Source: Sphingomonas immobilis (GTDB taxonomy: Bacteria > Pseudomonadota > Alphaproteobacteria > Sphingomonadales > Sphingomonadaceae). Taken from it: DNA of 64,000 nt. The stretch covers positions 186,001-250,000 of the forward strand of contig NZ_JAUQSZ010000001.1 of assembly GCF_030580995.1 (NCBI RefSeq), read 5' to 3'. Below are positions 1 through 11,222 of this stretch, piece by piece; position 1 is the stretch's first letter, and each line of letters begins with the position of its first letter. Below the pieces are notes generated by a model. The model did no database searches. It worked only from the letters and a program-made list of their open reading frames with translations, and was not told the origin of the DNA. Made by a program: the position numbers and the translations under genes.

Positions 1-632
1 AGGCGCGCGGCGGCGTCCTGTGCGAGGGTGAGCGCGGTGCCGTCGCCGGTATCAATGACGATCCGGTCGATCTTGTCGTCTCCGATGGAAACTTCGGTAA
101 CGTAGAACGGCCAGTCGGTTCCGATCCGCAACCGCGACGACGCGCCGGCGAAGGGCAGGCGGCCGGAGCGCAACAAGCGGAAGCGGCGGTTGTCGAAATC
201 GAGATCGAGCGCGAAAGGTGCCGTGAGATCGGCACCGATCAGCAGATCGACTGGCGCTCCGCCTGTCGCGGCGGTGGCGAAATCGGCAACGGCGAATCGC
301 GTCGCCCCGCGCGCGACAGGGCCGAAGGCAAGCGATGCCGCTTCCGCCCAGCCCGCGGCGACGCTGCCCCCGACAGTCAGCGCGTCGCCGCCAGGCTGCA
401 TCACGAGCTTCGCAGCGTTGGCGAAGCGGCGCGAGACGGCGGACGTGGTGACGCCGGTGTCCAGGATGGCGACGACCCGCCTGCCGTTGACCAGCGCGGT
501 GAAGCGAATCTGGTTGGCCGATGTCAGTTCGAACGGCACCCACCGTCCTTCGGCATCGGCGGCGAGCACAGGCGGCGCGGCGGCGGGAGGGGTGCCGGGT
601 GCCGCGAGCAGCAGGAACAGAGCGAAAAGCAT
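1..632 (-). CDS. Retropepsin-like aspartic protease, C-terminus cut by window edge
   Basis: Reading from an ATG at 632, the first 210 codons give a protein with a hydrophobic N-terminal signal (residues 1-19, Ala/Leu-rich, ending Ala-Ala-Ala). Two Asp-Thr-Gly motifs follow, at 58-60 (AILDTGVTTSAVS) and 194-196 (VIDTGDGTALTL). Two DTG motifs in one chain suit a two-lobed periplasmic aspartyl protease of the retropepsin-like group found in many proteobacteria. The gene starts 17 nt after the cpaF stop on the same strand, so the two are probably co-transcribed. The substrate is unknown. The C-terminus lies outside the window. Confidence 0.8.
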   Translation of the reverse strand, partial: MLFALFLLLAAPGTPPAAAPPVLAADAEGRWVPFELTSANQIRFTALVNGRRVVAILDTGVTTSAVSRRFANAAKLVMQPGGDALTVGGSVAAGWAEAASLAFGPVARGATRFAVADFATAATGGAPVDLLIGADLTAPFALDLDFDNRRFRLLRSGRLPFAGASSRLRIGTDWPFYVTEVSIGDDKIDRIVIDTGDGTALTLAQDAAAR

Positions 633-649
633 CGCCCTCGATAGCGAGA

Positions 650-2164
650 TTAGAGGCAGGCCTCCAGATAGGCTTGGTCGAACCCGAACTGCCGCGCCTT
701 TTCGAGCGTGTAGGGGCGCAGGCCCATCGAGCGATACTCGCCCAGGATCTTACCGTCGGCGCTCTCGTCCATATATTCGAACTTGAAGAGCTCCTGCGTG
801 ACGATCACCGGGCCTTCCATGCCGATCACCTCGGTGATGTTGGTCACGCGGCGCGAACCGTCGCGGAGGCGCTTCACCTGCACGACCATGTCGACCGAAT
901 CGGCGATCTGGCGGCTGATGGCTTCCTTGGGCATCTTGATGTCGCCCATCATCACCATGTTCTCCATACGCCCGAGGCACTCGCGCGGGGAGTTGGAGTG
1001 GAGCGTACACATCGAGCCGTCATGGCCGGTGTTCATGGCGGCGAGCAGATCGAAACACTCGCTGCCACGAATTTCGCCGAGGATGATGCGATCCGGGCGC
1101 ATACGCAGCGAGTTCTTGACCAGATCGCGGATGCTGATTTCGCCCTGGCCTTCGAGGTTGGCCGGGCGCGTTTCCAGCGGCAGCCAGTGCGGCTGCTGCA
1201 GGCGGAGTTCGGCCGCGTCCTCGATCGTCAGCACGCGTTCGCCGGGGTCGATCATCTTCGACAGGGCGTTGAGCATCGTCGTCTTGCCCGAGCCCGTACC
1301 GCCCGAGATGACGATGTTGAAGCGGCATGCGCCGGCGATCTTCAGCGCGGTCGCCATCTTGACCGACATCGAGCCGAAGCCCGCCATCATGTCGAGCGTG
1401 ATCGGCTTGTCGGAGAATTTACGGATCGAGATCGCCGTGCCCTTGAGGCTCAGCGGCGGCACGATCACGTTGACGCGGCTGCCGTCCTTGAGGCGGGCGT
1501 CGGCGAGCGGCGTGGTCTGATCGACGCGGCGGCCGACCGAGTTGCAGATGCGCTGCGCGATCTGGAACAGATGTTCCTCGTCGCGGAACTGGATCTGCGC
1601 GAGCTCGAGCTTGCCCTTGCGTTCGATGAAGGTCTGGTCGGGGCCGTTGACCATGATGTCCGAGATGTTCGGATCGTTGAGCAGCTCTTCGAGCGGCCCG
1701 AGGCCGAGCAACTCGTCGACCAGCACCTTTTCGAGCGCGAACTGTTCGCGGCGGTTGAGTGTCAGCTTCAGCTCGGCGAGCACCTCGCCGATGATCGGGC
1801 GGAATTCCTCGGCCAGCTCGTCCTTGTTGAGCGTGGCGGCGGCTTCGGGATCGACGCGCTCGAGCAGGCGCGGAAGCACCTGCTCCTTGATCTTGTGAAT
1901 CGAGGATTCGAAACCCTCGACTCGGCTGCTACCCGAATCGGCGGACGCGGACTGACGCTCGGCAAGGCGCTGCATCGCGTCCTGCTGCGTGGCGGGGGCT
2001 TCCGATTCGCCGGGCATCGGCATGTCGGCGACCGGCGGGAACTGTTCGGCATTCGATTCGGCTTCGGTTGCCGGACGCGCGCCGCCCTGCATCGGACGCG
2101 CGACACCGAACGCGGGGCGATTACCCGGTCCAGCAGCTCCGGGGCGACGGCCAAATGCACTCAT
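650..2164 (-). CDS. cpaF: CpaF/TadA-type pilus assembly ATPase
   Basis: A hexameric secretion ATPase that powers assembly of Flp/Tad pili at the inner membrane. The protein has 504 residues. The first ~80 are Pro/Gly/Ala-rich and probably disordered. The N-terminal domain contains the family signature DIMVNGPDQTFIERKG. The Walker A motif GGTGSGKTT lies near residue 288, and the Walker B/Asp-box region RIILGEIRGSE near 360, followed by the His-box (TLHSNSPRECLGRME). I chose ATG 2164 because AAGGA lies 9 nt upstream; an in-frame TTG at 2173 abuts that motif. No other tad/cpa genes are visible, so the partners must lie outside the window or elsewhere. The 78-nt upstream gap is AT-rich and may hold the promoter. 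Confidence 0.95.
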   Translation of the reverse strand: MSAFGRRPGAAGPGNRPAFGVARPMQGGARPATEAESNAEQFPPVADMPMPGESEAPATQQDAMQRLAERQSASADSGSSRVEGFESSIHKIKEQVLPRLLERVDPEAAATLNKDELAEEFRPIIGEVLAELKLTLNRREQFALEKVLVDELLGLGPLEELLNDPNISDIMVNGPDQTFIERKGKLELAQIQFRDEEHLFQIAQRICNSVGRRVDQTTPLADARLKDGSRVNVIVPPLSLKGTAISIRKFSDKPITLDMMAGFGSMSVKMATALKIAGACRFNIVISGGTGSGKTTMLNALSKMIDPGERVLTIEDAAELRLQQPHWLPLETRPANLEGQGEISIRDLVKNSLRMRPDRIILGEIRGSECFDLLAAMNTGHDGSMCTLHSNSPRECLGRMENMVMMGDIKMPKEAISRQIADSVDMVVQVKRLRDGSRRVTNITEVIGMEGPVIVTQELFKFEYMDESADGKILGEYRSMGLRPYTLEKARQFGFDQAYLEACL

Positions 2165-2251
2165 TTCAGGCAATCCTTCATGTCGAGGATTGGATTAGCG
2201 GCTAAGTTTTTATAATTTGCTAACCGCGAAAGAGGCTTGGCGAGGTTCGGC

Positions 2252-3745
2252 TCAGTGCAACTGATCCATGTAGAGCAGCGGTTCGGGCCACGGGCCGTCC
2301 CAGCATTTCGCCAGATGCTCTGGTGCGATTCGCGCGGGATCTCGCGGCGCGATTGTGGGTGAGACGCGGGCGAGCGGCGCGACATAGGTGGGGAACCCAC
2401 CGGGGACGACGCCGAAATAGCTGCACAGGATGCGGGGTGCGCGCGGCAGGCTGACGGCGTGCCATGTCTCCATGACGGGCGTTACGAGGCCGATGGCGAG
2501 CGCCACCGTCAGCACGCCCCGCCACAGGCCTTCACCGGGCTGGCGCGGGCTGAGTAGTACGCTGGCGACGCCGAGCGCGAGGATGGCGAGCGCGGGGATC
2601 GAGGCGCGCATCGTGAAATCGGTCGATGTGCCGACCTGTCCGTAGGGGATCAGCAGCAGCGTCGCGGCGAGGATCGCGAAGGTCGTGCCGGCGAACGCCG
2701 TGCTGCGCCCGAGGAACCACAGGCCGAGCAGATACGGGCCGACCTCCAGCACTTCGAAGGCAGCATATTGGTGGAACGGGAGCGGCGTGAGGCCGCCGCC
2801 GACCGCATCGCTGCCGGAGGCGAGATAGAGCAGGCCGGGCAGCGCGAAGAGCGCTGTCGCGGTGGGGAGCAGGAGGTCGATGGCGCGGATGTCTCGCCGG
2901 ACGAGCGTGGCGATCGCGGCATGCGCGGCGAAGGGAAGGGTGCCCAGCAGCGCCAGCGGCGACCAGAGCGCGAGCAGTGGTAGCGGCGCGAGCGCGGCCG
3001 CCAGCGGCAGCTTGCCCGCGCGCCACAGCAGGTAGAGCACCGCGCCGCCCCAGCCTACCAGTGCGTGCTGCGGCACCCAGTAGAGCTGATCGAGATGCGC
3101 GGAATAGACCGCGAGGTTCCAGCGCTCGGCGTTCATCGTCAGCGGCTGGCCGGCGAGAAGCTGGCCGATCGCGTCCATCCCGCTGAAGCCCGCGAAGATC
3201 GCGAGCGCGCCGATCCGTGCCTTCGCACCTTCGAACAGCAAGGCGCCGAGGCCGAACAGGCAGGCGAGCGTTGCGGTGTTCTGCGCGAGAAGGGCGAACT
3301 CGGCGGCGCGGACGCCGCCCGCTGCCTTGCCGATCAGCGCCGGCGTCAGATACATGCCGAGCGGCGCGCGCAGCAGCCACGGCCCGCCGGGTTCGTCATA
3401 GACGAACGGCCAGGGATAGAGCGTCAGGTCGCGCAGCACCGCACCGCGCACCTGCCAGTCGGTCGTCGCGTAGAGCAGCCGTCCTTCGCCGCCGAGGATG
3501 CAGAGCAGGAGGGCTATGGCGGTAGCGGCGGCGAGTGTGCGGAGGCCGACGCCGGCGGCGGCGTTACGCTGGGCGCGGACGATCAGCCAGGCGGTGGCGG
3601 CGAGAAGAGCTGCGGCGAGGAGCGCCGTCACGGCATTGCCGGTCAGGCCGAGAAAGCGCCACAGCAGGATCTGGTCGAGCGCAGCGCCGCCGGAGACGAC
3701 GGCGATCAGGGATATGGGGGAAACGCGCGCGAGGGGCCCGCGCAC
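2252..3745 (-). CDS. Polytopic membrane protein, unknown function
   Basis: A 497-residue protein dominated by hydrophobic stretches, with roughly ten predicted membrane segments separated by short Arg-rich loops. A luminal-looking loop after the third segment (TDWQVRGAVLRDLTLYP) and the overall topology recall GT-C type polyprenyl-sugar glycosyltransferases, but I see no diagnostic motif and do not assign a function. The start is a GTG 17 nt after the atpC stop, with no clear ribosome-binding site. It may therefore be expressed as the last gene of the ATP synthase transcript. The C-terminal ~80 residues are soluble and Pro-rich. Confidence 0.75.
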   Translation of the reverse strand: MRGPLARVSPISLIAVVSGGAALDQILLWRFLGLTGNAVTALLAAALLAATAWLIVRAQRNAAAGVGLRTLAAATAIALLLCILGGEGRLLYATTDWQVRGAVLRDLTLYPWPFVYDEPGGPWLLRAPLGMYLTPALIGKAAGGVRAAEFALLAQNTATLACLFGLGALLFEGAKARIGALAIFAGFSGMDAIGQLLAGQPLTMNAERWNLAVYSAHLDQLYWVPQHALVGWGGAVLYLLWRAGKLPLAAALAPLPLLALWSPLALLGTLPFAAHAAIATLVRRDIRAIDLLLPTATALFALPGLLYLASGSDAVGGGLTPLPFHQYAAFEVLEVGPYLLGLWFLGRSTAFAGTTFAILAATLLLIPYGQVGTSTDFTMRASIPALAILALGVASVLLSPRQPGEGLWRGVLTVALAIGLVTPVMETWHAVSLPRAPRILCSYFGVVPGGFPTYVAPLARVSPTIAPRDPARIAPEHLAKCWDGPWPEPLLYMDQLH

Positions 3746-3762
3746 GGGTGCGGTAGGCGGTG

Positions 3763-4014
3763 TCAGCCGGCCTGCTCGGCGAGGACAGTCAGGCCGCTCG
3801 CGTTGACCTCGGCGAAACCGCCGCTGACAATGATGTGCTCCGGCACCGCGCCCTGCGTGGCGTAGACCTCGATCGCGCCGTCGCGGATCGTTGACATGAC
3901 CGGCGCATGCCCTTCGAGCACGCCGAAATCGCCCTCGGTGCCGGGGACGACGACCATATAGACCTCCTCCGAGCGGATGAGCTTTTCAGGCGTGACGAGT
4001 TCGAAGTGCAGCAT
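3763..4014 (-). CDS. atpC: ATP synthase F1 epsilon subunit, short form
   Basis: Central-stalk subunit of F1, which couples rotation to the gamma subunit. At 83 residues it contains only the N-terminal beta-sandwich domain ([16 protein letters not shown] at the start, [17 protein letters not shown] in the middle). The usual C-terminal two-helix domain, which would bring it to about 130-140 residues, is missing. The stop codon is clean and no continuation is visible in other frames. Short epsilon subunits are, as I recall, normal in sphingomonads. It is the last atp gene and is separated from atpD by 126 nt containing a long inverted repeat, unlike the tight spacing elsewhere in the operon. Confidence 0.95.
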   Translation of the reverse strand: MLHFELVTPEKLIRSEEVYMVVVPGTEGDFGVLEGHAPVMSTIRDGAIEVYATQGAVPEHIIVSGGFAEVNASGLTVLAEQAG

Positions 4015-4027
4015 TTCTTTTCTCTCT

Positions 4028-4130
4028 TAGCCCCTCCCCTTCAGGGGAGGGGTTGGGGTGGGGGCCGCGGGCGACGGTCTCGGTGAGACTCAGCCCCACC
4101 CCCAACCCCTCCCCTGAAGGGGAGGGGCTA
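4028..4130. repeat. Large inverted repeat between atpD and atpC (family C)
   Basis: Two arms of about 36 nt, 4028-4064 and 4094-4130, are near-perfect reverse complements separated by 29 nt. Each arm contains the smaller palindrome CCCCTCCCC-TTCA-GGGGAGGGG. As RNA this could fold into one very long stem or two short ones. It sits inside the atp operon, where it could act as an RNA-stability or attenuation element between beta and epsilon. The same 22-nt core recurs at 53512-53533. Confidence 0.9.
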
Positions 4131-4140
4131 GAAGGATGGC

Positions 4141-5619
<1,479 letters not shown>

Positions 5620-5625
5620 TTACGG

Positions 5626-6510
5626 TTACTTCAGCGCTTCCGCGCCGGAAATGATTTCCACCAGTTCGGTCGTGATCGCGGCCTGGCGGGCTCGGTTGTA
5701 TTGCGTGCTGAGACGCTTGATCATGTCGCCGGCGTTGCGCGTGGCATTGTCCATTGCGGTCATGCGGCTGCCCTGTTCGGACGCGGCATTTTCCAGCAGC
5801 GCGCCGAAGATCTGGATGGCGATGTTGCGCGGCAGGAGATCGGCGAGGATCGATTCCTCGTCGGGCTCGTATTCCACGGCTGCACCGCCGTCGCTGACAG
5901 GCGCATCGTCATTGGCGGGCAGGGCGACGGGAATGATCTGGCGGCCGATCGGCTCCTGCACCAGCGCCGACTGGAAGCGCGCGTAGAACAGGTGGGCGAC
6001 ATCGAACTCGCCCGCTTCGTAGCGCGCGATGATATCGTCGGTGATCGCCTTGGCATCTGCGAAGGCGACGTATTTGATGTGGCCCATCTCGTGATCGTGC
6101 GCGATCTGGCTGGGGTAGAAGCGGCGGATCACGCGGCCCTTCTTGCCGGCAATGTAGATCTTCACGGTCTTGCCGGCGGCCTCCAGGCTCTCGGCCTTCT
6201 TGCGCGCGGCGCGGACGATGTTCGAGTTGAACGCGCCCGCGAGGCCGCGCTCCGACGTCGCCACGATCAGCAGGTGGACCTGATCCTTACCGGTGCCGGC
6301 GAGCAGCTTCGGCGAGGATTCGCTGACGGTCACCTTCGAAGCGAGACTCGCCATCACGCGCTCCAGACGCAGCGCGTAGGGGCGCGCGGCGATGGCAGCC
6401 TCCTGCGCACGGCGCAACTTGGCGGCGGCGACCATCTTCATCGCCTTGGTGATCTTCTGCGTCGACTTCACCGAGTTGATGCGGATCTTGAGGGCTTTGA
6501 GGCTCGCCAC
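5626..6510 (-). CDS. atpG: ATP synthase F1 gamma subunit
   Basis: The rotor shaft of F1. It has 294 residues, with the conserved N-terminal helix ([29 protein letters not shown]) and the C-terminal helix ([19 protein letters not shown]...[20 protein letters not shown]). The Rossmann-like domain lies between them. It starts 10 nt after the atpA stop, so translational coupling is likely. Confidence 0.97.
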   Translation of the reverse strand: MASLKALKIRINSVKSTQKITKAMKMVAAAKLRRAQEAAIAARPYALRLERVMASLASKVTVSESSPKLLAGTGKDQVHLLIVATSERGLAGAFNSNIVRAARKKAESLEAAGKTVKIYIAGKKGRVIRRFYPSQIAHDHEMGHIKYVAFADAKAITDDIIARYEAGEFDVAHLFYARFQSALVQEPIGRQIIPVALPANDDAPVSDGGAAVEYEPDEESILADLLPRNIAIQIFGALLENAASEQGSRMTAMDNATRNAGDMIKRLSTQYNRARQAAITTELVEIISGAEALK

Positions 6511-6520
6511 GGTCTACGCC

Positions 6521-8607
<2,087 letters not shown>

Positions 8608-8650
8608 GCGATTGAAATCCTCTTGAAGGTCTAACGAATGGCCCCATGCG

Positions 8651-8675
8651 AAAAGAAGGCGAATAAAGCGCCTTC
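8651..8675 (-). terminator. Rho-independent terminator after the chorismate-lyase-like gene
   Basis: On the minus strand a perfect 7-bp stem (GAAGGCG / CGCCTTC) with a 7-nt loop is followed by TTTT. It lies 64 nt past the stop of the gene at 8739-9395 and 44 nt before the atpH start. It should insulate the ATP synthase operon from upstream readthrough, which places the atp promoter between about 8608 and 8651. Confidence 0.7.
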
Positions 8676-8738
8676 AGATGGGTTGGCGGGCGGTTAGCAT
8701 CGGGTTCGCGAATGTGCAAGCACACCAAAGGCCCAGCT

Positions 8739-9395
8739 TCATCGTGCCGGTGGCGCGACCGCCAGCACCTCGCCCGTATAGTTTTCGACGACGTGGCTGA
8801 AGGGCGTGCCGTCGGGCAGCACGAGTACGGCGCGGTTTTCGATGACGCGCGGCGGAATCGCGAGCTTTGCGCGGGTATCACGCGGCGACGGCGCGGTGCT
8901 GTCCCAGTCGTCGGGCAGCGGCTTCCACAGGATCTGCGAGCTGAGCGTGGTGCGCCGGAAATCGAGCGGGCGGACGATGCGGCCGAACGAGATATCGCTC
9001 GAATCGAGCTGGCGGTTCATCTCGGGCGTGAGGCGGGAGGGCACGTACCAATTGTCGGCGATCGACAGCGTGTGGCCGCCGCAGCGCAGCGCGACGAGGC
9101 GATGGCGGATCGGCTCGTCCGCGCCGACGTGAAGGCTTGCGCGGACATCGGCGGGGGCGGGTTTCTCCGCGCCGGGCTGGCGTTCGGCGATTACCTTGCT
9201 GCCGGGCGGGGCGAGGTGATGCTTCGCGCACCAATCGTCGAGCACGAGCGTGGCGCTGTCCTGCGTCACCAGCGCGAGTTCGAGCGCCTGCAGCATCGCC
9301 AGCGCCTGCAACCGCGCGACCGGCGTGTCGGGCCATTCGATCGCGGCGGGTGCGGCGATCGTCGGCGGGGGAGCGGGGGGAGGAAGCGCCGGCAC
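8739..9395 (-). CDS. Chorismate-lyase-like (UTRA/UbiC-fold) hypothetical protein
   Basis: A 218-residue soluble protein with a Pro/Ala-rich start. The C-terminal two thirds carry a pattern I associate with the chorismate pyruvate-lyase/UTRA fold: an Arg-rich RHRLVALRCGG strand, NWYVPSRLTPEMN, the SSDISFGRIV motif, and a final VLPDGTPFSHVVENYTGEVL strand. UbiC removes pyruvate from chorismate to give 4-hydroxybenzoate for ubiquinone. Whether this protein does so is not shown by sequence alone. It is monocistronic, ends at a hairpin terminator, and is flanked upstream by a family C inverted repeat. Confidence 0.6.
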   Translation of the reverse strand: MPALPPPAPPPTIAAPAAIEWPDTPVARLQALAMLQALELALVTQDSATLVLDDWCAKHHLAPPGSKVIAERQPGAEKPAPADVRASLHVGADEPIRHRLVALRCGGHTLSIADNWYVPSRLTPEMNRQLDSSDISFGRIVRPLDFRRTTLSSQILWKPLPDDWDSTAPSPRDTRAKLAIPPRVIENRAVLVLPDGTPFSHVVENYTGEVLAVAPPAR

Positions 9396-9450
9396 GCGGG
9401 CGTCCTAGCGGCGATTGTGCGTGTGCGAAAGTCTGGGCGCGTCCGGCAAA

Positions 9451-9580
9451 ATCCTCCCCCGCCAAGGGGAGGTGGCGCCGAAGGCGACGGAGGGGGAGGT
9501 AAGCGACTCGCTCCACTACGGAGAGCAGCCAGTCCGCCCCCTCCGGCGCTGCGCGCCACCTCCCCCTGGCGGGGGAGTAT
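9451..9580. repeat. Inverted repeat upstream of ada (family C variant)
   Basis: The left arm (9451-9497) reads TCCTCCCCCGCCAAGGGGAG then GTGGCGCC. The right arm (9535-9580) ends GCCACCTCCCCCTGGCGGGG then GAGTAT. The arms are reverse complements over about 40 nt with a few mismatches. It fills most of the 247-nt space between two divergently transcribed genes, so it is not a simple terminator for either. It belongs with the GC-rich palindromes seen elsewhere in this window. Confidence 0.85.
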
Positions 9581-9642
9581 TGCATGGCTTTGAACGCAAA
9601 GCGCGGGATGTGGGGGCGGGTGCGTTCGCTTATATCGAGGGC

Positions 9643-10689
9643 ATGACACAGCACGCCATCGACGCCGACGCCGCCTGGGCCGCTTTCGAAGCGCGCGACC
9701 GGGCGCATGACGGGCGCTTCATCGTCGGGGTCCACACCACCGGCATCTATTGCAAGCCGAGCTGCCCGGCGCGGCACCCCAAGCGCGAGAACATCTCCTT
9801 CTACCGCGACGGGGCGGAGGCGCGGGCGGCGGGGTTTCGCGCCTGCCTGCGCTGCAAGCCCGACGAGGCGGGGCGCGACCGGATCGCGGTGGCGCGGGCG
9901 GTGGCCTTGCTGGAGGCGGGCGCCAAAGAAGGTGGGGAGCCGATCGGTTTGGAAGAGCTGGCGGCGCGGGTCGATTACGCGCCGCATCATTTTCACCGCC
10001 TGTTCAAGCGCGCGACCGGGGTGACGCCGGCCGCTTACGCGCGCGGACTGAAGGCGCGGCGGGCGGCACAGGCTTTGAGTGAGGAGGGCAGCGTGACCGA
10101 GGCGATCTACGAGGCGGGCTATTCGGCGCCGAGCCGTTTCTACGAACATGGCGCGCGGCGGCTGGGCATGAGCCCGAGCGCTTGGCGGAAAGGCGGGGCG
10201 GGGGTGACGATCCGCTGGACCGTGGCCGACACCAGCCTCGGAGCCCTGCTGGTCGCGGCCACCGACAAGGGGCTGTGCCGCGTGGCGTTCGACGAGGACG
10301 ACGATGCGCTGCGGGTGCGCTTCCCCAAGGCCGAGATCGTCTCGGGCGGGGCGGCGCTGGCCGATCTGGCGGCGCGGGTGGTGGCGTCGGTCGAATCGCC
10401 GGAGCGCGACCAGCATCTGCCGCTCGACGTGCAGGGCACCGCCTTTCAGGAAGCGGTGTGGCAGGCGCTGCGCGAGATCCCGGCGGGCGAGACGCGCAGT
10501 TACGGCGAGATCGCGGCGGCGACGGGCAAGCCCGGCGCGGTGCGCGCGGTGGGCAGCGCGTGCGGGGCGAACCCGGTCGGCGTCGTCGTGCCGTGCCACC
10601 GCGCGAAGCGGGCGGACGGATCGATGGGGGGCTATGCGTGGGGCGTCGACCGCAAGTTGGCGCTTCTGAAGCGGGAGGGCGTGGCGTGA
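9643..10689 (+). CDS. ada: Ada: DNA-alkylation regulator and O6-methylguanine-DNA methyltransferase
   Basis: A bifunctional protein of 348 residues. The N-terminal zinc domain has the four ligands Cys37, Cys41, Cys68 and Cys71, the first accepting methyl groups from phosphotriesters. An AraC-type helix-turn-helix domain spans ~80-185 (SVTEAIYEAGYSAPSRFYE). The C-terminal suicide methyltransferase domain has the active site PCHR at 317-320 (Cys318). The methylated protein usually activates its own operon. I chose ATG 9643 because the conserved domain begins directly after it; the frame upstream is repeat sequence. Its stop overlaps the next gene by 4 nt (GTGA). Confidence 0.96.
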   Translation: MTQHAIDADAAWAAFEARDRAHDGRFIVGVHTTGIYCKPSCPARHPKRENISFYRDGAEARAAGFRACLRCKPDEAGRDRIAVARAVALLEAGAKEGGEPIGLEELAARVDYAPHHFHRLFKRATGVTPAAYARGLKARRAAQALSEEGSVTEAIYEAGYSAPSRFYEHGARRLGMSPSAWRKGGAGVTIRWTVADTSLGALLVAATDKGLCRVAFDEDDDALRVRFPKAEIVSGGAALADLAARVVASVESPERDQHLPLDVQGTAFQEAVWQALREIPAGETRSYGEIAAATGKPGAVRAVGSACGANPVGVVVPCHRAKRADGSMGGYAWGVDRKLALLKREGVA

Positions 10690-11156
10690 GCGGCTTCGTC
10701 ATCGCCGGGCTCGATCCCGCGCCGTTCCGCCACCTGTATGGCGCGAGCGATGCCGAGCTTGCAGCGGCGGGCGCGGTGCGGATGCGCGCCGATGCGACGC
10801 CGGGTTTCCCCTGCCGCATCACGCTGGAGGATGCCGAGCCGGGCGAGGATCTGCTGCTCGTCAATTACGAGCATCTGCCGGTCGCGACGCCGTATCGCTC
10901 CGCCCATGCGATCTTCGTGCGCGAGGGGGCGGAGGTGGCCGCGCGCTATGAGGATGCGGTGCCCGCGCAGTTCGCGCGGCGGCTGCTGTCGGTGCGGGCG
11001 TTCGATGCGGCGGGCATGATGCGCGATGCCGACGTGGTGGACGGGCGGGCGCTGGAGCCGCTGATCGCGCGGATGTTCGGCGATCCGGCGGTGGCGTATC
11101 TGCACGTCCACAATGCCAAGCCGGGGTGTTTCGCGGGGCGGGTGGATCGGGCTTAG
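10686..11156 (+). CDS. DUF1203 family protein
   Basis: A 156-residue protein matching the DUF1203 pattern: FVIAGLDPAPFRHLY at the N-terminus, GFPCRITLEDAEPGEDLLLVNYEHL in the middle, and VAYLHVHNAKPGCFAGRVDR at the end. The function of the family is unknown. It starts with GTG inside the ada stop codon (4-nt overlap), so it is translationally coupled to the alkylation-repair gene and presumably induced with it. An Ada-linked role is an inference. Confidence 0.85.
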   Translation: MSGFVIAGLDPAPFRHLYGASDAELAAAGAVRMRADATPGFPCRITLEDAEPGEDLLLVNYEHLPVATPYRSAHAIFVREGAEVAARYEDAVPAQFARRLLSVRAFDAAGMMRDADVVDGRALEPLIARMFGDPAVAYLHVHNAKPGCFAGRVDRA

Positions 11157-11163
11157 GCCATTT

Positions 11164-11197
11164 CCGTTCGTGCTTCGACTTCGCTCAGCACGAACGG
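11164..11197. repeat. Family A palindrome (short form)
   Basis: A perfect 11-bp stem CCGTTCGTGCT / AGCACGAACGG around a 12-nt loop. It lies between the convergent DUF1203 gene and the protease gene at 11223-12800, so it may serve as a bidirectional terminator. Longer members of the same family occur at 20852, 31979, 36773 and 41675. Confidence 0.9.
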
Positions 11198-11222
11198 TTT
11201 TGGGTGCGGCCGTGCAGGACTG

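Noticed and set aside
521..2215. A long open frame on the plus strand antisense to cpaF (and similar very long frames opposite atpD/atpG/atpA, priA, yidC and the aminopeptidase)
   Set aside because: These mirror the codon periodicity of the true minus-strand genes in GC-rich DNA, have His/Arg/Asp-rich low-complexity composition and match no family.
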